Source: Variovorax sp.
GTDB lineage: Bacteria > Pseudomonadota > Gammaproteobacteria > Burkholderiales > Burkholderiaceae_C
Reading direction: 5' to 3'
Length of the DNA: 12,647 nt
NCBI GenBank assembly: GCA_028292835.1
Contig: JAQGLP010000091.1
Location: forward strand, 1 to 12,647
The notes below the pieces were generated by a model. The model was given only the letters and a program-made list of their open reading frames with translations. It did no database searches and had not been told where the DNA came from. The position numbers were made by a program, and so were the translations under genes. Positions 1 to 6,708 of this stretch are shown here, in pieces (position 1 is the stretch's first letter; every line of letters begins with the position of its first letter).

Positions 1-309
1 GACAGGGACCGGAAGCCGCCAGAAGCGTTGCAACCCCATGTGCAGGTCGCCGGTCCACTCTCGCACCAGCGGCGCCAGGCGGTCGCGTGCCGGGTAGAAC
101 ACCTTGAGATCGCCGCCGAAGCTGAAGTTGGCACCGTCGGCGCGCAGCAGCACGGCACGCAGCCCGCTGCAGTTCAGCAGATCGGAGGCGACCTGCTTGA
201 AATCACGCGCGAAGCCGCCGTCAAAGGGGTTGCCGCGCGCCGGCTGGGCAAGCGAGAGAATGGCCAATCCGTCCTGCAGTTCGACACGGATGGAATCGGT
301 TGATTTCAT
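1..309 (-). CDS. Enoyl-CoA hydratase/isomerase family protein (crotonase), 5' part only
   Basis: The first 103 residues of a crotonase-superfamily protein are present and the rest lies beyond the left edge. The N-terminus has the family's opening beta strands (IRVELQDGLAILSLAQPARGNPFD) and the first oxyanion-hole segment, NFSFGGDLKVF at residues 61-71, equivalent to the A-F-(S/C)-A-G-x-D-L motif. The catalytic glutamates would be in the missing part, so hydratase, isomerase or hydrolase activity cannot be separated. The ATG at 309 is preceded by AGGAGA (319-324) at 9-nt spacing. Its promoter, 393-422, carries the shared operator, so it is probably co-regulated with the rest of the window. It is divergent from the 371-residue gene at 424. 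Family assignment is secure; substrate unknown. Confidence 0.85.
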   Translation of the reverse strand, partial: MKSTDSIRVELQDGLAILSLAQPARGNPFDGGFARDFKQVASDLLNCSGLRAVLLRADGANFSFGGDLKVFYPARDRLAPLVREWTGDLHMGLQRFWRLPVPV

Positions 310-392
310 GGGCTGTTGTCTCCTGATGCCAGATGTTGCTCGCCGGATTTCTTGCTGGCCTGCGGGGAAACCCGGTTATCGTGCTATAGCGG

Positions 393-422
393 ACTATACG
401 CTACCGTATTAGAATTTCGCAA
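393..422 (-). promoter_or_regulatory. Promoter with shared operator, site A
   Basis: On the minus strand a sigma-70-like promoter reads TTGCGA (417-422), 18-nt spacer, TATAGT (393-398), directed at the crotonase gene starting at 309. The operator at 394-411 reads TAATACGGTAGCGTATAG on this strand and matches the idealised palindrome TAGTACGCTAGCGTACTA at 13 of 18 positions. The -10 box starts 1 bp outside the operator, as at the other three sites. It also lies just before the plus-strand gene at 424, so one bound repressor could block both directions. The promoter is predicted by eye. Confidence 0.6.
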
Positions 423-423
423 C

Positions 424-1539
424 ATGCTGACCCCTCAAGACGACCTCATTGGCCACCAGTTGCCGACCACGTTCGACCAGATCGACAACAGCGATCCGGC
501 CTGGATGGAGCGCCTCTGGTACACCGGGCATCCGACCCCTGCCGGCGACCTGATCTTCGACATCGGCCTGGGCTATCACCCGAACCGCAATGTCATGGAC
601 GCGTTCGCGGGCGTCGCGGTGCCGGGCAGGCAGTGGAATTTCCGCGCATCGCGGCGGCTGCGCCCCGACCCGCTCACCACGAGCGTGGGTCCCTTGTCGA
701 TCCAGGTCATCGAAGGCCTGCGCCGCCACCGTTTGACGCTCGGCGCCAACGACTCGGGCATCCGCTTCGACATCGAGTTCGTGGCCAGCCTGAACGCGCA
801 CGAGGAAAAGGCGCACCTGCGGCGCCGCGACGGGCGCGTCACCGAGAACATGGCGCGCGCCCAGCAACTGGGACGCTACAGCGGATGGCTCGAGTTCGAC
901 GGACAGCGTGTCGACGTCGACAGCGAACACTGGATGGGCCAGCGCGACCATTCATGGGGTGTGCGCGCCGAGATGCGCACCGACGAGACGGCGCCACCTC
1001 TGACCTTTTATCCGCCCTTCTTTTACTGCTGGACCACCGCGCAGTTCGCGAACCGCGGCCTGCACATCTTCTTCAAGGAGCGTGCCCCGGGCGAGAAAAT
1101 CTACCTGTCGGGTGAAGAGGTGTTCAGCGCCGGGACCAGGATCTCGGGTCGCAATCAGCTGGTGGACGTGCGCCACGATGCGCGCTGGCTTGACGACCCG
1201 CATGGCCAGTCGATGGCGTCGATGGAATTCCAGCTCAAGTTCGCCGATGGCAGCGAGCGGCCGGTGTCGGTCCGCGTGCTGCCGACGAAGTATTTCCTGA
1301 AGGGTGGCCTCTATGGCGGCCTCGACGGCTGGTTCCATGGCGACGACCGCGGCAAGCTCTATTTCGAGCACGACGTGTGGGACCTGGCCGATCCCGAAAC
1401 GCGCCGGCGCGTGCGCACGCTGGCCGACCAGGTGATCGAGGTGCGCGACGGCGAAGAGATCGGCTACGGGATCATCGAATACGGCGTCGGCAAGGGCTAT
1501 GCGATGTACGAAGGCGTGCAGGCGCATCCGCCCATCTGA
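424..1539 (+). CDS. Uncharacterised 371-residue protein with DHSWG motif (AttH/CrtC-like lipocalin fold possible)
   Basis: I do not recognise a characterised homologue. The protein is 371 residues, with no signal peptide or membrane segment, so it is probably cytosolic. It is rich in aromatic residues and predicted beta strand. The clearest motif is HWMGQRDHSWGVR, with DHSWGVR at about residues 175-181, followed by TFYPPFFYCWTTAQF. A D-H-x-W-G motif also occurs in AttH / hydroxyneurosporene synthase (CrtC)-type lipocalin proteins, and uncharacterised DUF7064/DUF7065-type proteins near acyl-CoA genes look similar. That link is from memory and tentative. The frame is open upstream to an ATG at 316, but 424 was chosen because the 394-411 operator would otherwise be coding and the well-folded sequence begins after it. 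There is no clear Shine-Dalgarno before 424. The gene converges on the crotonase gene ending at 1562. A lipid- or acyl-CoA-related role is inferred from neighbours only. Confidence 0.75.
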   Translation: MLTPQDDLIGHQLPTTFDQIDNSDPAWMERLWYTGHPTPAGDLIFDIGLGYHPNRNVMDAFAGVAVPGRQWNFRASRRLRPDPLTTSVGPLSIQVIEGLRRHRLTLGANDSGIRFDIEFVASLNAHEEKAHLRRRDGRVTENMARAQQLGRYSGWLEFDGQRVDVDSEHWMGQRDHSWGVRAEMRTDETAPPLTFYPPFFYCWTTAQFANRGLHIFFKERAPGEKIYLSGEEVFSAGTRISGRNQLVDVRHDARWLDDPHGQSMASMEFQLKFADGSERPVSVRVLPTKYFLKGGLYGGLDGWFHGDDRGKLYFEHDVWDLADPETRRRVRTLADQVIEVRDGEEIGYGIIEYGVGKGYAMYEGVQAHPPI

Positions 1540-1561
1540 CACCGCGCCGGGCGCCTGCGCC

Positions 1562-2335
1562 CTACTTCGGCTTCTTGCGGCGCGCCACCATCGCGGCGAC
1601 GCGGGCGTTGATGGCTTCGCGGTCCGCCCCGGCGTTGTTCTCGATCGAAAGCCGTCGTTCGAGTGCCAGGGCTTCGTCCATGGGCAGGCTTGCGCCGTCG
1701 TCGAGCAGGCGCTTGTAGGCCGTCAGCGTTTCCGGCACGGCCGCCGCCATCTGGCCAGCGATCTCTTCGGCCTTGGCCATGAGGGCCTCGGGCGCGACCA
1801 CATGGTTGACGAGCCCCCAGGCCAGCGCCTCGTCGGCGCCGAGATAGCGGCCTGTCAATGCGAGTTCCTTGGCGCGGTTCAGGCCGATCGCCCGCGCCAT
1901 GCGGACCGATCCTCCCCACCCCGGCAGCAGGCCCACGTGCGCATGCGTGTCGGCGAAACGTGCCTGCGTCGAGGCAACCAGCAGGTCGCACGAGAGCGCG
2001 ATCTCGAGGCCACCGGTCATCGCGAGTCCGTTGATGGCGCCGATCACGGGGCCGGAGAAGGCACGAATCGCGCGCACCGGATCGTTGTCGTAGGCGCCGG
2101 CGGCGAGTTCGTCGGTGGCGCCCCATTCGTCGAGGTCCATGCCGGCCGAGAAGGCGCGGCCCGCGCCGGTGAGCACCAGCACGCGCACCGCGGGGTCGGC
2201 CTGGAGCGAGGCCACCGCGGCGACGAACTCGCGGCGCAACTCGTTCGAGAGCGTGTTGAGCTTGTCGGGCCGGTTGAGAACGAGGGTGGCAAAGCCCTCG
2301 CCGCTGCGAACGACCCGGATGGTCTTGCAGTCCAT
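1562..2335 (-). CDS. Enoyl-CoA hydratase/isomerase family protein
   Basis: A full-length crotonase of 257 residues, the usual family size. The N-terminus MDCKTIRVV leads into LNRPDKLNTLS. The first oxyanion segment is AFSAGMDLDEW (62-72); the second is NGLAMTGGLEIALSCDL (102-118), which includes Glu111, equivalent to Glu144 of rat mitochondrial hydratase. The second catalytic Glu (rat Glu164) is replaced by His131 in FADTHAHVGLLPGWGG, so classical syn-hydration is not assured; isomerase, lyase or hydrolase chemistry is possible. It is the last gene of the minus-strand operon. The frame also has an ATG at 2371, which would overlap the upstream gene by 16 bp. The start at 2335 was preferred because it matches the family N-terminus, leaves a 20-nt gap and has GGAA before it. 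Predicted cytosolic. Confidence 0.85.
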   Translation of the reverse strand: MDCKTIRVVRSGEGFATLVLNRPDKLNTLSNELRREFVAAVASLQADPAVRVLVLTGAGRAFSAGMDLDEWGATDELAAGAYDNDPVRAIRAFSGPVIGAINGLAMTGGLEIALSCDLLVASTQARFADTHAHVGLLPGWGGSVRMARAIGLNRAKELALTGRYLGADEALAWGLVNHVVAPEALMAKAEEIAGQMAAAVPETLTAYKRLLDDGASLPMDEALALERRLSIENNAGADREAINARVAAMVARRKKPK

Positions 2336-2355
2336 GAAGTTCCGATGCGCCGCCG

Positions 2356-3567
2356 TCACTGGGTCTTGCATTCGGGGCTCGGCGGCGGAAACAGCGCCGT
2401 CCCCGGCTCGATCGAGCGCATCGCGAAGGTCGTCGCCTTGCCGTCGGCCGTCTTCACCACCTGTGCCACGCCGTGTTGGCGGATCAGGTGGTGGTCCGCG
2501 GCGCGCATCTCGACCACGCCGTAGACCGTAGGCGCCTTGAGCCCGGCCAGTGCACCGCGCACCGCAGCCACGTCGGTGCTGTTGGCCTTGATAATGGCCG
2601 CGCGCAGCATTTCCATCGCGACCATCATGTCGGCGTCGGTGTAGATCGGCTTGCGCTTGTTGCGCGCCTCGTAGGCCTTGACGAAGGCGGCGTTGCGCTC
2701 GCCGGGCATGGTGTTGTGGTAGCTCAGCCCGTTGAGCACGCCCAGCACCGCGTCGCCCTGCGCCGAGAGCTGGAACTCGGTCGCGAAGCCGTTGCCCAAC
2801 ACCGTCTTGTACTTGTCGAACAGGCCGAACTGCTTTTGCTGCTTGGCGAACGAGTTGCCGTCTGACATGTAGAGCGTGACCATCAGCGCGTCGGCCGGCT
2901 TGGAGAGCTGCGTAATGTAGCTGCCGAAGTCGGTCGTTCCCTGCGGCGCGAACAGGTTCTGCTGGACCGTGCCGCCCTGCTCCTGGACCATCTCCGCGAA
3001 CTTGGTCGCGAAGGAGTGGCCGACCGCGTAGTCCGGCGAAATCACGTTCCAGGTCTTGGCGCCCGATTTCTTTACGAAATCGCGCAGCATCGCGGCGTAC
3101 ACGCTGTCGGGCGTCGTGACGCGGAAGAAGTTCGGCTGGCAGCTCTTCGTCATCAGGTCGTCGCCCTGGGAATAGACGTCGATCATCAGTGCGTTCAGCG
3201 CCGCCAGGCGCGGGGCGATCGCAAGCGAGTGCGACGTGGGCGTCTGGCCCGTCAGGAAGCTGGCGCCCCCCTGCTGCACCAGCTTGTTGGCCGCGGCGAT
3301 GGCGCTTGCCGGTGTGCCGGCGTGCGACTGCACGACAACCTCGAACTTGCGGCCCAGCACGCCGCCCTCGGCATTGAGGATGTCGACGCTGGTGCGCGCC
3401 GAATCCTCGACCAGGCTCGCGTAGGTGGCGAACGGCCCGCTGTCGATCGTCAGCACGCCGATCTTGATCGGGCCCTGCGCCTGCGCGTGCGCCACCGGCG
3501 GCAGGGCCAGCACCAGCGCGCCGGCAGCGGCAGCGAGCGCAACGAGTCTTCGGGAAAGGCGGATCAT
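2356..3567 (-). CDS. Branched-chain amino acid-type ABC transporter substrate-binding protein (LivK-like), Sec-exported
   Basis: A 403-residue periplasmic binding protein of the type-1 LivK/LivJ fold. It has a typical Sec signal peptide: basic MIRLSRR, a hydrophobic core LVALAAAAGALVLAL, and probable cleavage after AHA at residue 28. The mature start IKIGVLTIDSGPFATYA and NAEGGVLGRKFEVV (about 65-78) are characteristic of the family. In Proteobacteria such proteins next to acyl-CoA genes often bind aromatic or aliphatic acids rather than amino acids, so uptake of the pathway substrate is the likely role. The start at 3567 has an excellent Shine-Dalgarno, AAGGAG (3575-3580), 7 nt away. It lies in the long minus-strand operon, 53 bp after the preceding gene. 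No permease or ATPase genes are in the window, so it must work with components encoded elsewhere. Confidence 0.92.
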   Translation of the reverse strand: MIRLSRRLVALAAAAGALVLALPPVAHAQAQGPIKIGVLTIDSGPFATYASLVEDSARTSVDILNAEGGVLGRKFEVVVQSHAGTPASAIAAANKLVQQGGASFLTGQTPTSHSLAIAPRLAALNALMIDVYSQGDDLMTKSCQPNFFRVTTPDSVYAAMLRDFVKKSGAKTWNVISPDYAVGHSFATKFAEMVQEQGGTVQQNLFAPQGTTDFGSYITQLSKPADALMVTLYMSDGNSFAKQQKQFGLFDKYKTVLGNGFATEFQLSAQGDAVLGVLNGLSYHNTMPGERNAAFVKAYEARNKRKPIYTDADMMVAMEMLRAAIIKANSTDVAAVRGALAGLKAPTVYGVVEMRAADHHLIRQHGVAQVVKTADGKATTFAMRSIEPGTALFPPPSPECKTQ

Positions 3568-3620
3568 GGTTTGTCTCCTTGAAAGGGGTTCGTCTTTGGG
3601 GGCCGGTGAACGCAGGCTCT

Positions 3621-4115
3621 TCAGTCTTCCGAGCCGCTCGACATTTCCGCGAAAAGCGGCCGTGGGGCGTTCTGCAGCTCGATGCCCAGCTCCGCGCGCA
3701 TCGCGGTGCGCAGCAATTGCTCGACCTCGTCCGCGATTTCGGGCGCCAGCCGCCCGCGCTCGGCGTCGAGCCAGCCGAGCAGTTCGCCGATGGCGCGGTT
3801 GCCGTCGTCGCGCAGCGTCAGCAGTTCGGCGATGGGCACCGACTGCGGCGCACCGCCGTCCGGCAGTGCCGGCAGCGACCGCGCCTCGGCCCGGCCCTGC
3901 ACCAGTGCGGCGACGCCGCCGAGCGCGGTGCGCTGCGCAACGATCTGCTGTAGCAGGAAGCCCGCCGACCAGTCGGCGCGCACCTTGAAGGTGTTGAGCA
4001 GGTTGATGACGCCGAACACCTGGCCGCGGGCGAATTCGTCGTCCAGCCGCGTCAGCACTTCCTTGCGCAGGGTGGCGTTCATGCCATCGATCAGGCGGGC
4101 GAAGGAGTTGTTCAT
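3621..4115 (-). CDS. Small unknown protein (164 residues), probably a separate gene downstream of the kinase
   Basis: This stretch is the C-terminal part of the 526-residue reading frame but looks like an independent gene. ATG 4115 (MNNSFARLIDGMNATL) has GGGAGA at 4120-4125 just upstream, with about 4-5 nt spacing. If the kinase frameshift is repaired, a 52-nt intergenic gap separates the two genes. The protein is helical, without signal peptide or membrane segment; notable segments are LRKEVLTRLDDEFARGQVFG near the start and PEIADEVEQLLRTAMRAELGIEL near the end. I cannot name the family with certainty. The LRxEVLxxLD pattern recalls small proteins (DUF6285 type) that follow such kinases, and in the lva operon a small protein, LvaB, partners the kinase LvaA. 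A kinase-partner role is inference. The alternative is a true two-domain fusion. Confidence 0.55.
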   Translation of the reverse strand: MNNSFARLIDGMNATLRKEVLTRLDDEFARGQVFGVINLLNTFKVRADWSAGFLLQQIVAQRTALGGVAALVQGRAEARSLPALPDGGAPQSVPIAELLTLRDDGNRAIGELLGWLDAERGRLAPEIADEVEQLLRTAMRAELGIELQNAPRPLFAEMSSGSED

Positions 4116-5201
4116 GGGGTCTCCCGCCAGGCTCTGGGCAGCGAACAGAGTGAGCGTGGGGTCAGGTTCATTTCTTGGCCTCGATCGTCTTTCCATCTGG
4201 CGCAGGCAGGTGGCGATCTGGCTCCCCATCGCCGGCATGCGCATGTCGTTGAAGCGCCCTTCCTCAAAGCAGCGCGCCGCCGCCATGTGCGTCGCCGCGA
4301 GCTTGAGCAGCGAGAGCGCTTGGTAGTAGCGCACTGACTCCATCGAGACCACGAATCCGGCCTTCTCGGCGTAGCGCGCATAGAACCATTCGGGCTCCGC
4401 GAGCCTGCAGATCAGCCTGCTGCCGCCCATGTACATCGGCAGGCTGGCCCATCCCAGGTCTTCGTGCGGGTCGCCCAGGTGCACGAGTTCCCAGTCGAGG
4501 ATGGCGGTGATGCGCCCATCGTGCTCGAGGAAGTTGCCGGTGCGGTAGTCGCCATGGACGATCGACACGCGCGGCGCGGTCGGGCAATGCGCCTTGAGCC
4601 AGCGCAGGCCCCATTCCGCCATCGGGTACGGGCGCATCGCCCAGCGCGCGATCTGCTGCTCCCAGTACTCGACGTTGAGCCGCGCGGCATTGCCGGTGGT
4701 GATACCGTGCGCCATTTCGGCCACCGGCTTCTCCTGCCAGGGAATGCGATGCAGCGCGGCGAGCGAATCGATGAACTGCTCGGCCAGCCGCTTGCGGTAG
4801 CCCTCTTCGAGCCCGGGCTCGTTGGCGGACACCCAGGGCACGACTGCATCGCCCGAGACCTTCTCGCAGAACATGAACGGGGCGCCGAGAATCGCAGGGT
4901 CGTCGCTGCTCCAGTACGCACGCGGCACGGGCACGGCGCTGCCTTCGAGCGACTGCATCGAGAGCACCTGCGGCTTGGCGCTGTAGGGGGCGAACAGGCC
5001 GTAGTCGGGGCCCAGGCGCAGGATGAGCTCCTGCGTGGCGTCGTCGCCGTCGATGCCGGTGACGGGCACGGCGTAGGTCAGCCACGAGAAGCCGACGGGA
5101 AAGCGGCGCACCGTGCCGACCCGCACCGGATGGCCGAGCTGCGTGGCGAGGTAGGCGGCGATCTTCGGTGCCAGCGCGGCATCGTCTATGAGCGTTTGCA
5201 T
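3621..5201 (-). CDS. APH-type phosphotransferase family protein (acyl-CoA kinase-like), read through in frame into a C-terminal unknown domain
   Basis: The open frame encodes 526 residues. Residues 1-336 are a complete aminoglycoside-phosphotransferase/choline-kinase-like domain: N-lobe FPVGFSWLTYAVPV, catalytic HGDYRTGN (216-223, Brenner motif with Asp218 and Asn223) and metal-binding LDWE (235-238), then HLGDPHEDLGWASLPMY. This is the bacterial type found beside acyl-CoA dehydrogenases; relatives are LvaA of the levulinate pathway and the kinase domains of ACAD10/ACAD11, which phosphorylate 4-hydroxyacyl-CoAs. After GSQIATCLRQM (residue 336) the sequence degrades into about 26 residues rich in rare codons, then continues as a 164-residue unknown domain starting at Met363. 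A one-base deletion near 4193-4194 probably removed the kinase stop: one added G gives MGKTIEAKK and a stop at 4168, making a normal 344-residue kinase. The gene starts 5 nt after the phosphatase gene. Kinase family is secure; substrate and fusion status are not. Confidence 0.85.
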   Translation of the reverse strand: MQTLIDDAALAPKIAAYLATQLGHPVRVGTVRRFPVGFSWLTYAVPVTGIDGDDATQELILRLGPDYGLFAPYSAKPQVLSMQSLEGSAVPVPRAYWSSDDPAILGAPFMFCEKVSGDAVVPWVSANEPGLEEGYRKRLAEQFIDSLAALHRIPWQEKPVAEMAHGITTGNAARLNVEYWEQQIARWAMRPYPMAEWGLRWLKAHCPTAPRVSIVHGDYRTGNFLEHDGRITAILDWELVHLGDPHEDLGWASLPMYMGGSRLICRLAEPEWFYARYAEKAGFVVSMESVRYYQALSLLKLAATHMAAARCFEEGRFNDMRMPAMGSQIATCLRQMERRSRPRNEPDPTLTLFAAQSLAGDPMNNSFARLIDGMNATLRKEVLTRLDDEFARGQVFGVINLLNTFKVRADWSAGFLLQQIVAQRTALGGVAALVQGRAEARSLPALPDGGAPQSVPIAELLTLRDDGNRAIGELLGWLDAERGRLAPEIADEVEQLLRTAMRAELGIELQNAPRPLFAEMSSGSED

Positions 5202-5206
5202 GCGGA

Positions 5207-5827
5207 TCAGTCGGAATGAGGGGAAATCGCACGAGGCGGCCGGGGCGGCAGGTGGCCACGCTCGTTCACGCTGGACACGCCGATGGCGCCGGCATGCAAC
5301 GCGCGCAGCCGCGTCATCGACGCGTAGCCCGGGGCGAAGTGGGTGATGCGGTCGAGGCCGAGCGCGTACGAGAGCACCACGTTGATCGGGAGCCCGTGGG
5401 TGAACACCGCGAAATGCGCATCTTTCTCGCTGGCGCCGATGGTCGCGGCCAACGCGCCCAAAACCTCGCCCTGGAACTCCACCGCGTCGCCGCCGAAGTA
5501 GGCGATGGGGTCGGCAAGGAAACGCTCCCATTCGACGCTGCCGAGGGCGCGCAGCGTCTCGGTCGAGCGGTAGCGTGCGACGTGGCGATCGGCTTCGGCC
5601 CAGCCTTCCATCAGGTGGATGGGCAGTCCCAGCCGGTCGGCCAGCGGCTGCGCGGTCTGCACCGCGCGCGCCATCGGGCTGCTGACGATGCGCGTGATGC
5701 CCTCGTGCACGAGCCGGTCCGCTACCGCCTCGGCCTGCGCCCGCCCGTCCGCGCGCAGCGGAGGATCGTGCGGGCGCTCGAGGTCTTCCTCGTCGGGACG
5801 CCCATGGCGGACAAGCACCAGCTTCAT
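5207..5827 (-). CDS. Histidine phosphatase family protein (phosphoglycerate mutase-like)
   Basis: A 206-residue cytosolic enzyme of the histidine phosphatase superfamily, branch 1. The N-terminal LVRHGRP (5-11) holds the catalytic Arg7 and the phosphorylated His8. SSPMARAVQTA (49-59) supplies the second phosphate-binding Arg54, Glu78 or Glu74 is the probable acid, and FTHGLP (142-147) contains the second catalytic His144. All core residues are present, so it should be active; the substrate cannot be read from sequence. It starts 4 nt after the stop of the SDR gene and ends 5 nt before the kinase gene, so it is probably translationally coupled to both. Placement beside a kinase suggests it removes phosphate from a pathway intermediate or dead-end product. 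The C-terminal tail (GHLPPRPPRAISPHSD) is Pro-rich and likely disordered. Confidence 0.9.
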   Translation of the reverse strand: MKLVLVRHGRPDEEDLERPHDPPLRADGRAQAEAVADRLVHEGITRIVSSPMARAVQTAQPLADRLGLPIHLMEGWAEADRHVARYRSTETLRALGSVEWERFLADPIAYFGGDAVEFQGEVLGALAATIGASEKDAHFAVFTHGLPINVVLSYALGLDRITHFAPGYASMTRLRALHAGAIGVSSVNERGHLPPRPPRAISPHSD

Positions 5828-5831
5828 GGCG

Positions 5832-6701
5832 TCAGCGTGCCTGTTTCAGCAGCTCGGGCAAGGTGGCGCGATGAAAGCCCTCGAACGGCACGCTGTTGTG
5901 GTGGGGCACCTGCTTCCAGGTCCCGCGTGCATTGGGCGTTCCGCCATCGACGCGGATGCAGCTGCCGGTGATGTAGGCCGCGGCCGGCGACAGCAGGTAG
6001 ACGATCGCCGCCGCCACCTCCGCCTCGGTCCCGAAGCGCTGCAGCGGCACAGTGGGCGGGAATTCCAGGATTTTGGCCTTGGCTTCGGGCGCGTAGGTGT
6101 CGAAGCCGCTGGAAGCGATACCGCCCGGTGCCACCGTGTTCACGCGCACGCCCGACGCCGCCCATTCGCAGGCCGCCGTCTCGCTGAGCGTGAGCATGCC
6201 CCCGCGCGCCGCGCCCGAGTGGGCGAAGTCGGGCCATCCGTGCCAGATGTCGGCGATGATGTTGACGATGGCGCCGCCGTGGTGCTCCATCCAGCGGTTG
6301 TAGGCCTCGCGCATGAAGATGAAGCCGCCGGTCAGGTTGTTGCGCACGACCGCCTCGAAGCCCTTGGTCGAGATCGTCTTCATCGGCGTGCGGTATTGGC
6401 CGCCCGCGTTGTTGACGAGCCCGTCGAGCCGCCCACGGGCCTGCAGCACGGCATCGATGGTCTCGCCGACGGCGCTCTCGTCGCGGATGTCGCATGGATG
6501 CGCGCTCGCGCTGCCACCGTCCTCGGCGATTTCCCTACGCACCCGCTCGAGCTTCTCGGCGGTCCGGCCGACCAGCGCGACGTGCGCGCCGAGTGAGGCC
6601 AGTTCGTGCGCGGTGCAGCGGCCAATGCCGCTGCCGCCGCCGGTGACGATGATCGTCCGGCCCTCGAACAGGCCGGGACGGAAAACGGATTGGTAAGGCA
6701 T
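5832..6701 (-). CDS. SDR family oxidoreductase of the peroxisomal enoyl/dienoyl-CoA reductase type
   Basis: A 289-residue short-chain dehydrogenase/reductase. It has the Rossmann motif TGGGSGIG (20-27), an Arg after the second strand (VALVGR, 41-46) that favours NADPH, NNAG (97-100), and the C-terminal YITGSCIRVDGG. The canonical YxxxK catalytic pair is absent: the region reads FAHSGAARGGMLTLSETAACEWA (159-181), with His161 where Tyr is expected and Arg166 nearby. The HSGAAR/K signature with WA.SGVRVN.VAPG is that of peroxisomal trans-2-enoyl-CoA reductase (PECR) and 2,4-dienoyl-CoA reductases, so reduction of an unsaturated acyl-CoA is the best guess. The ATG at 6701 lies 7 nt after the stop of the dehydrogenase gene, whose TAG forms part of the Shine-Dalgarno (TAGGAAG), a strong sign of coupling. 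It may recycle unsaturated CoA esters made by the adjacent dehydrogenase. Confidence 0.88.
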   Translation of the reverse strand: MPYQSVFRPGLFEGRTIIVTGGGSGIGRCTAHELASLGAHVALVGRTAEKLERVRREIAEDGGSASAHPCDIRDESAVGETIDAVLQARGRLDGLVNNAGGQYRTPMKTISTKGFEAVVRNNLTGGFIFMREAYNRWMEHHGGAIVNIIADIWHGWPDFAHSGAARGGMLTLSETAACEWAASGVRVNTVAPGGIASSGFDTYAPEAKAKILEFPPTVPLQRFGTEAEVAAAIVYLLSPAAAYITGSCIRVDGGTPNARGTWKQVPHHNSVPFEGFHRATLPELLKQAR

Positions 6702-6708
6702 GCGCTTC

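Noticed and set aside
1549..1562. GGGCG/CGCCC inverted repeat between the convergent genes as a bidirectional terminator
   Set aside because: The stem is only 5-6 bp, there is no T-run on either strand, and it touches a stop codon; too weak to call.
1499..2524. Plus-strand open frame of 341 codons opposite the crotonase gene
   Set aside because: Antisense to a well-supported crotonase and the end of the binding protein gene; no motifs.
5202..5531. Upstream extension of the kinase frame to 5531
   Set aside because: It overlaps the histidine phosphatase gene in another frame and is Arg-rich nonsense; the kinase domain starts at MQTLIDD (5201).
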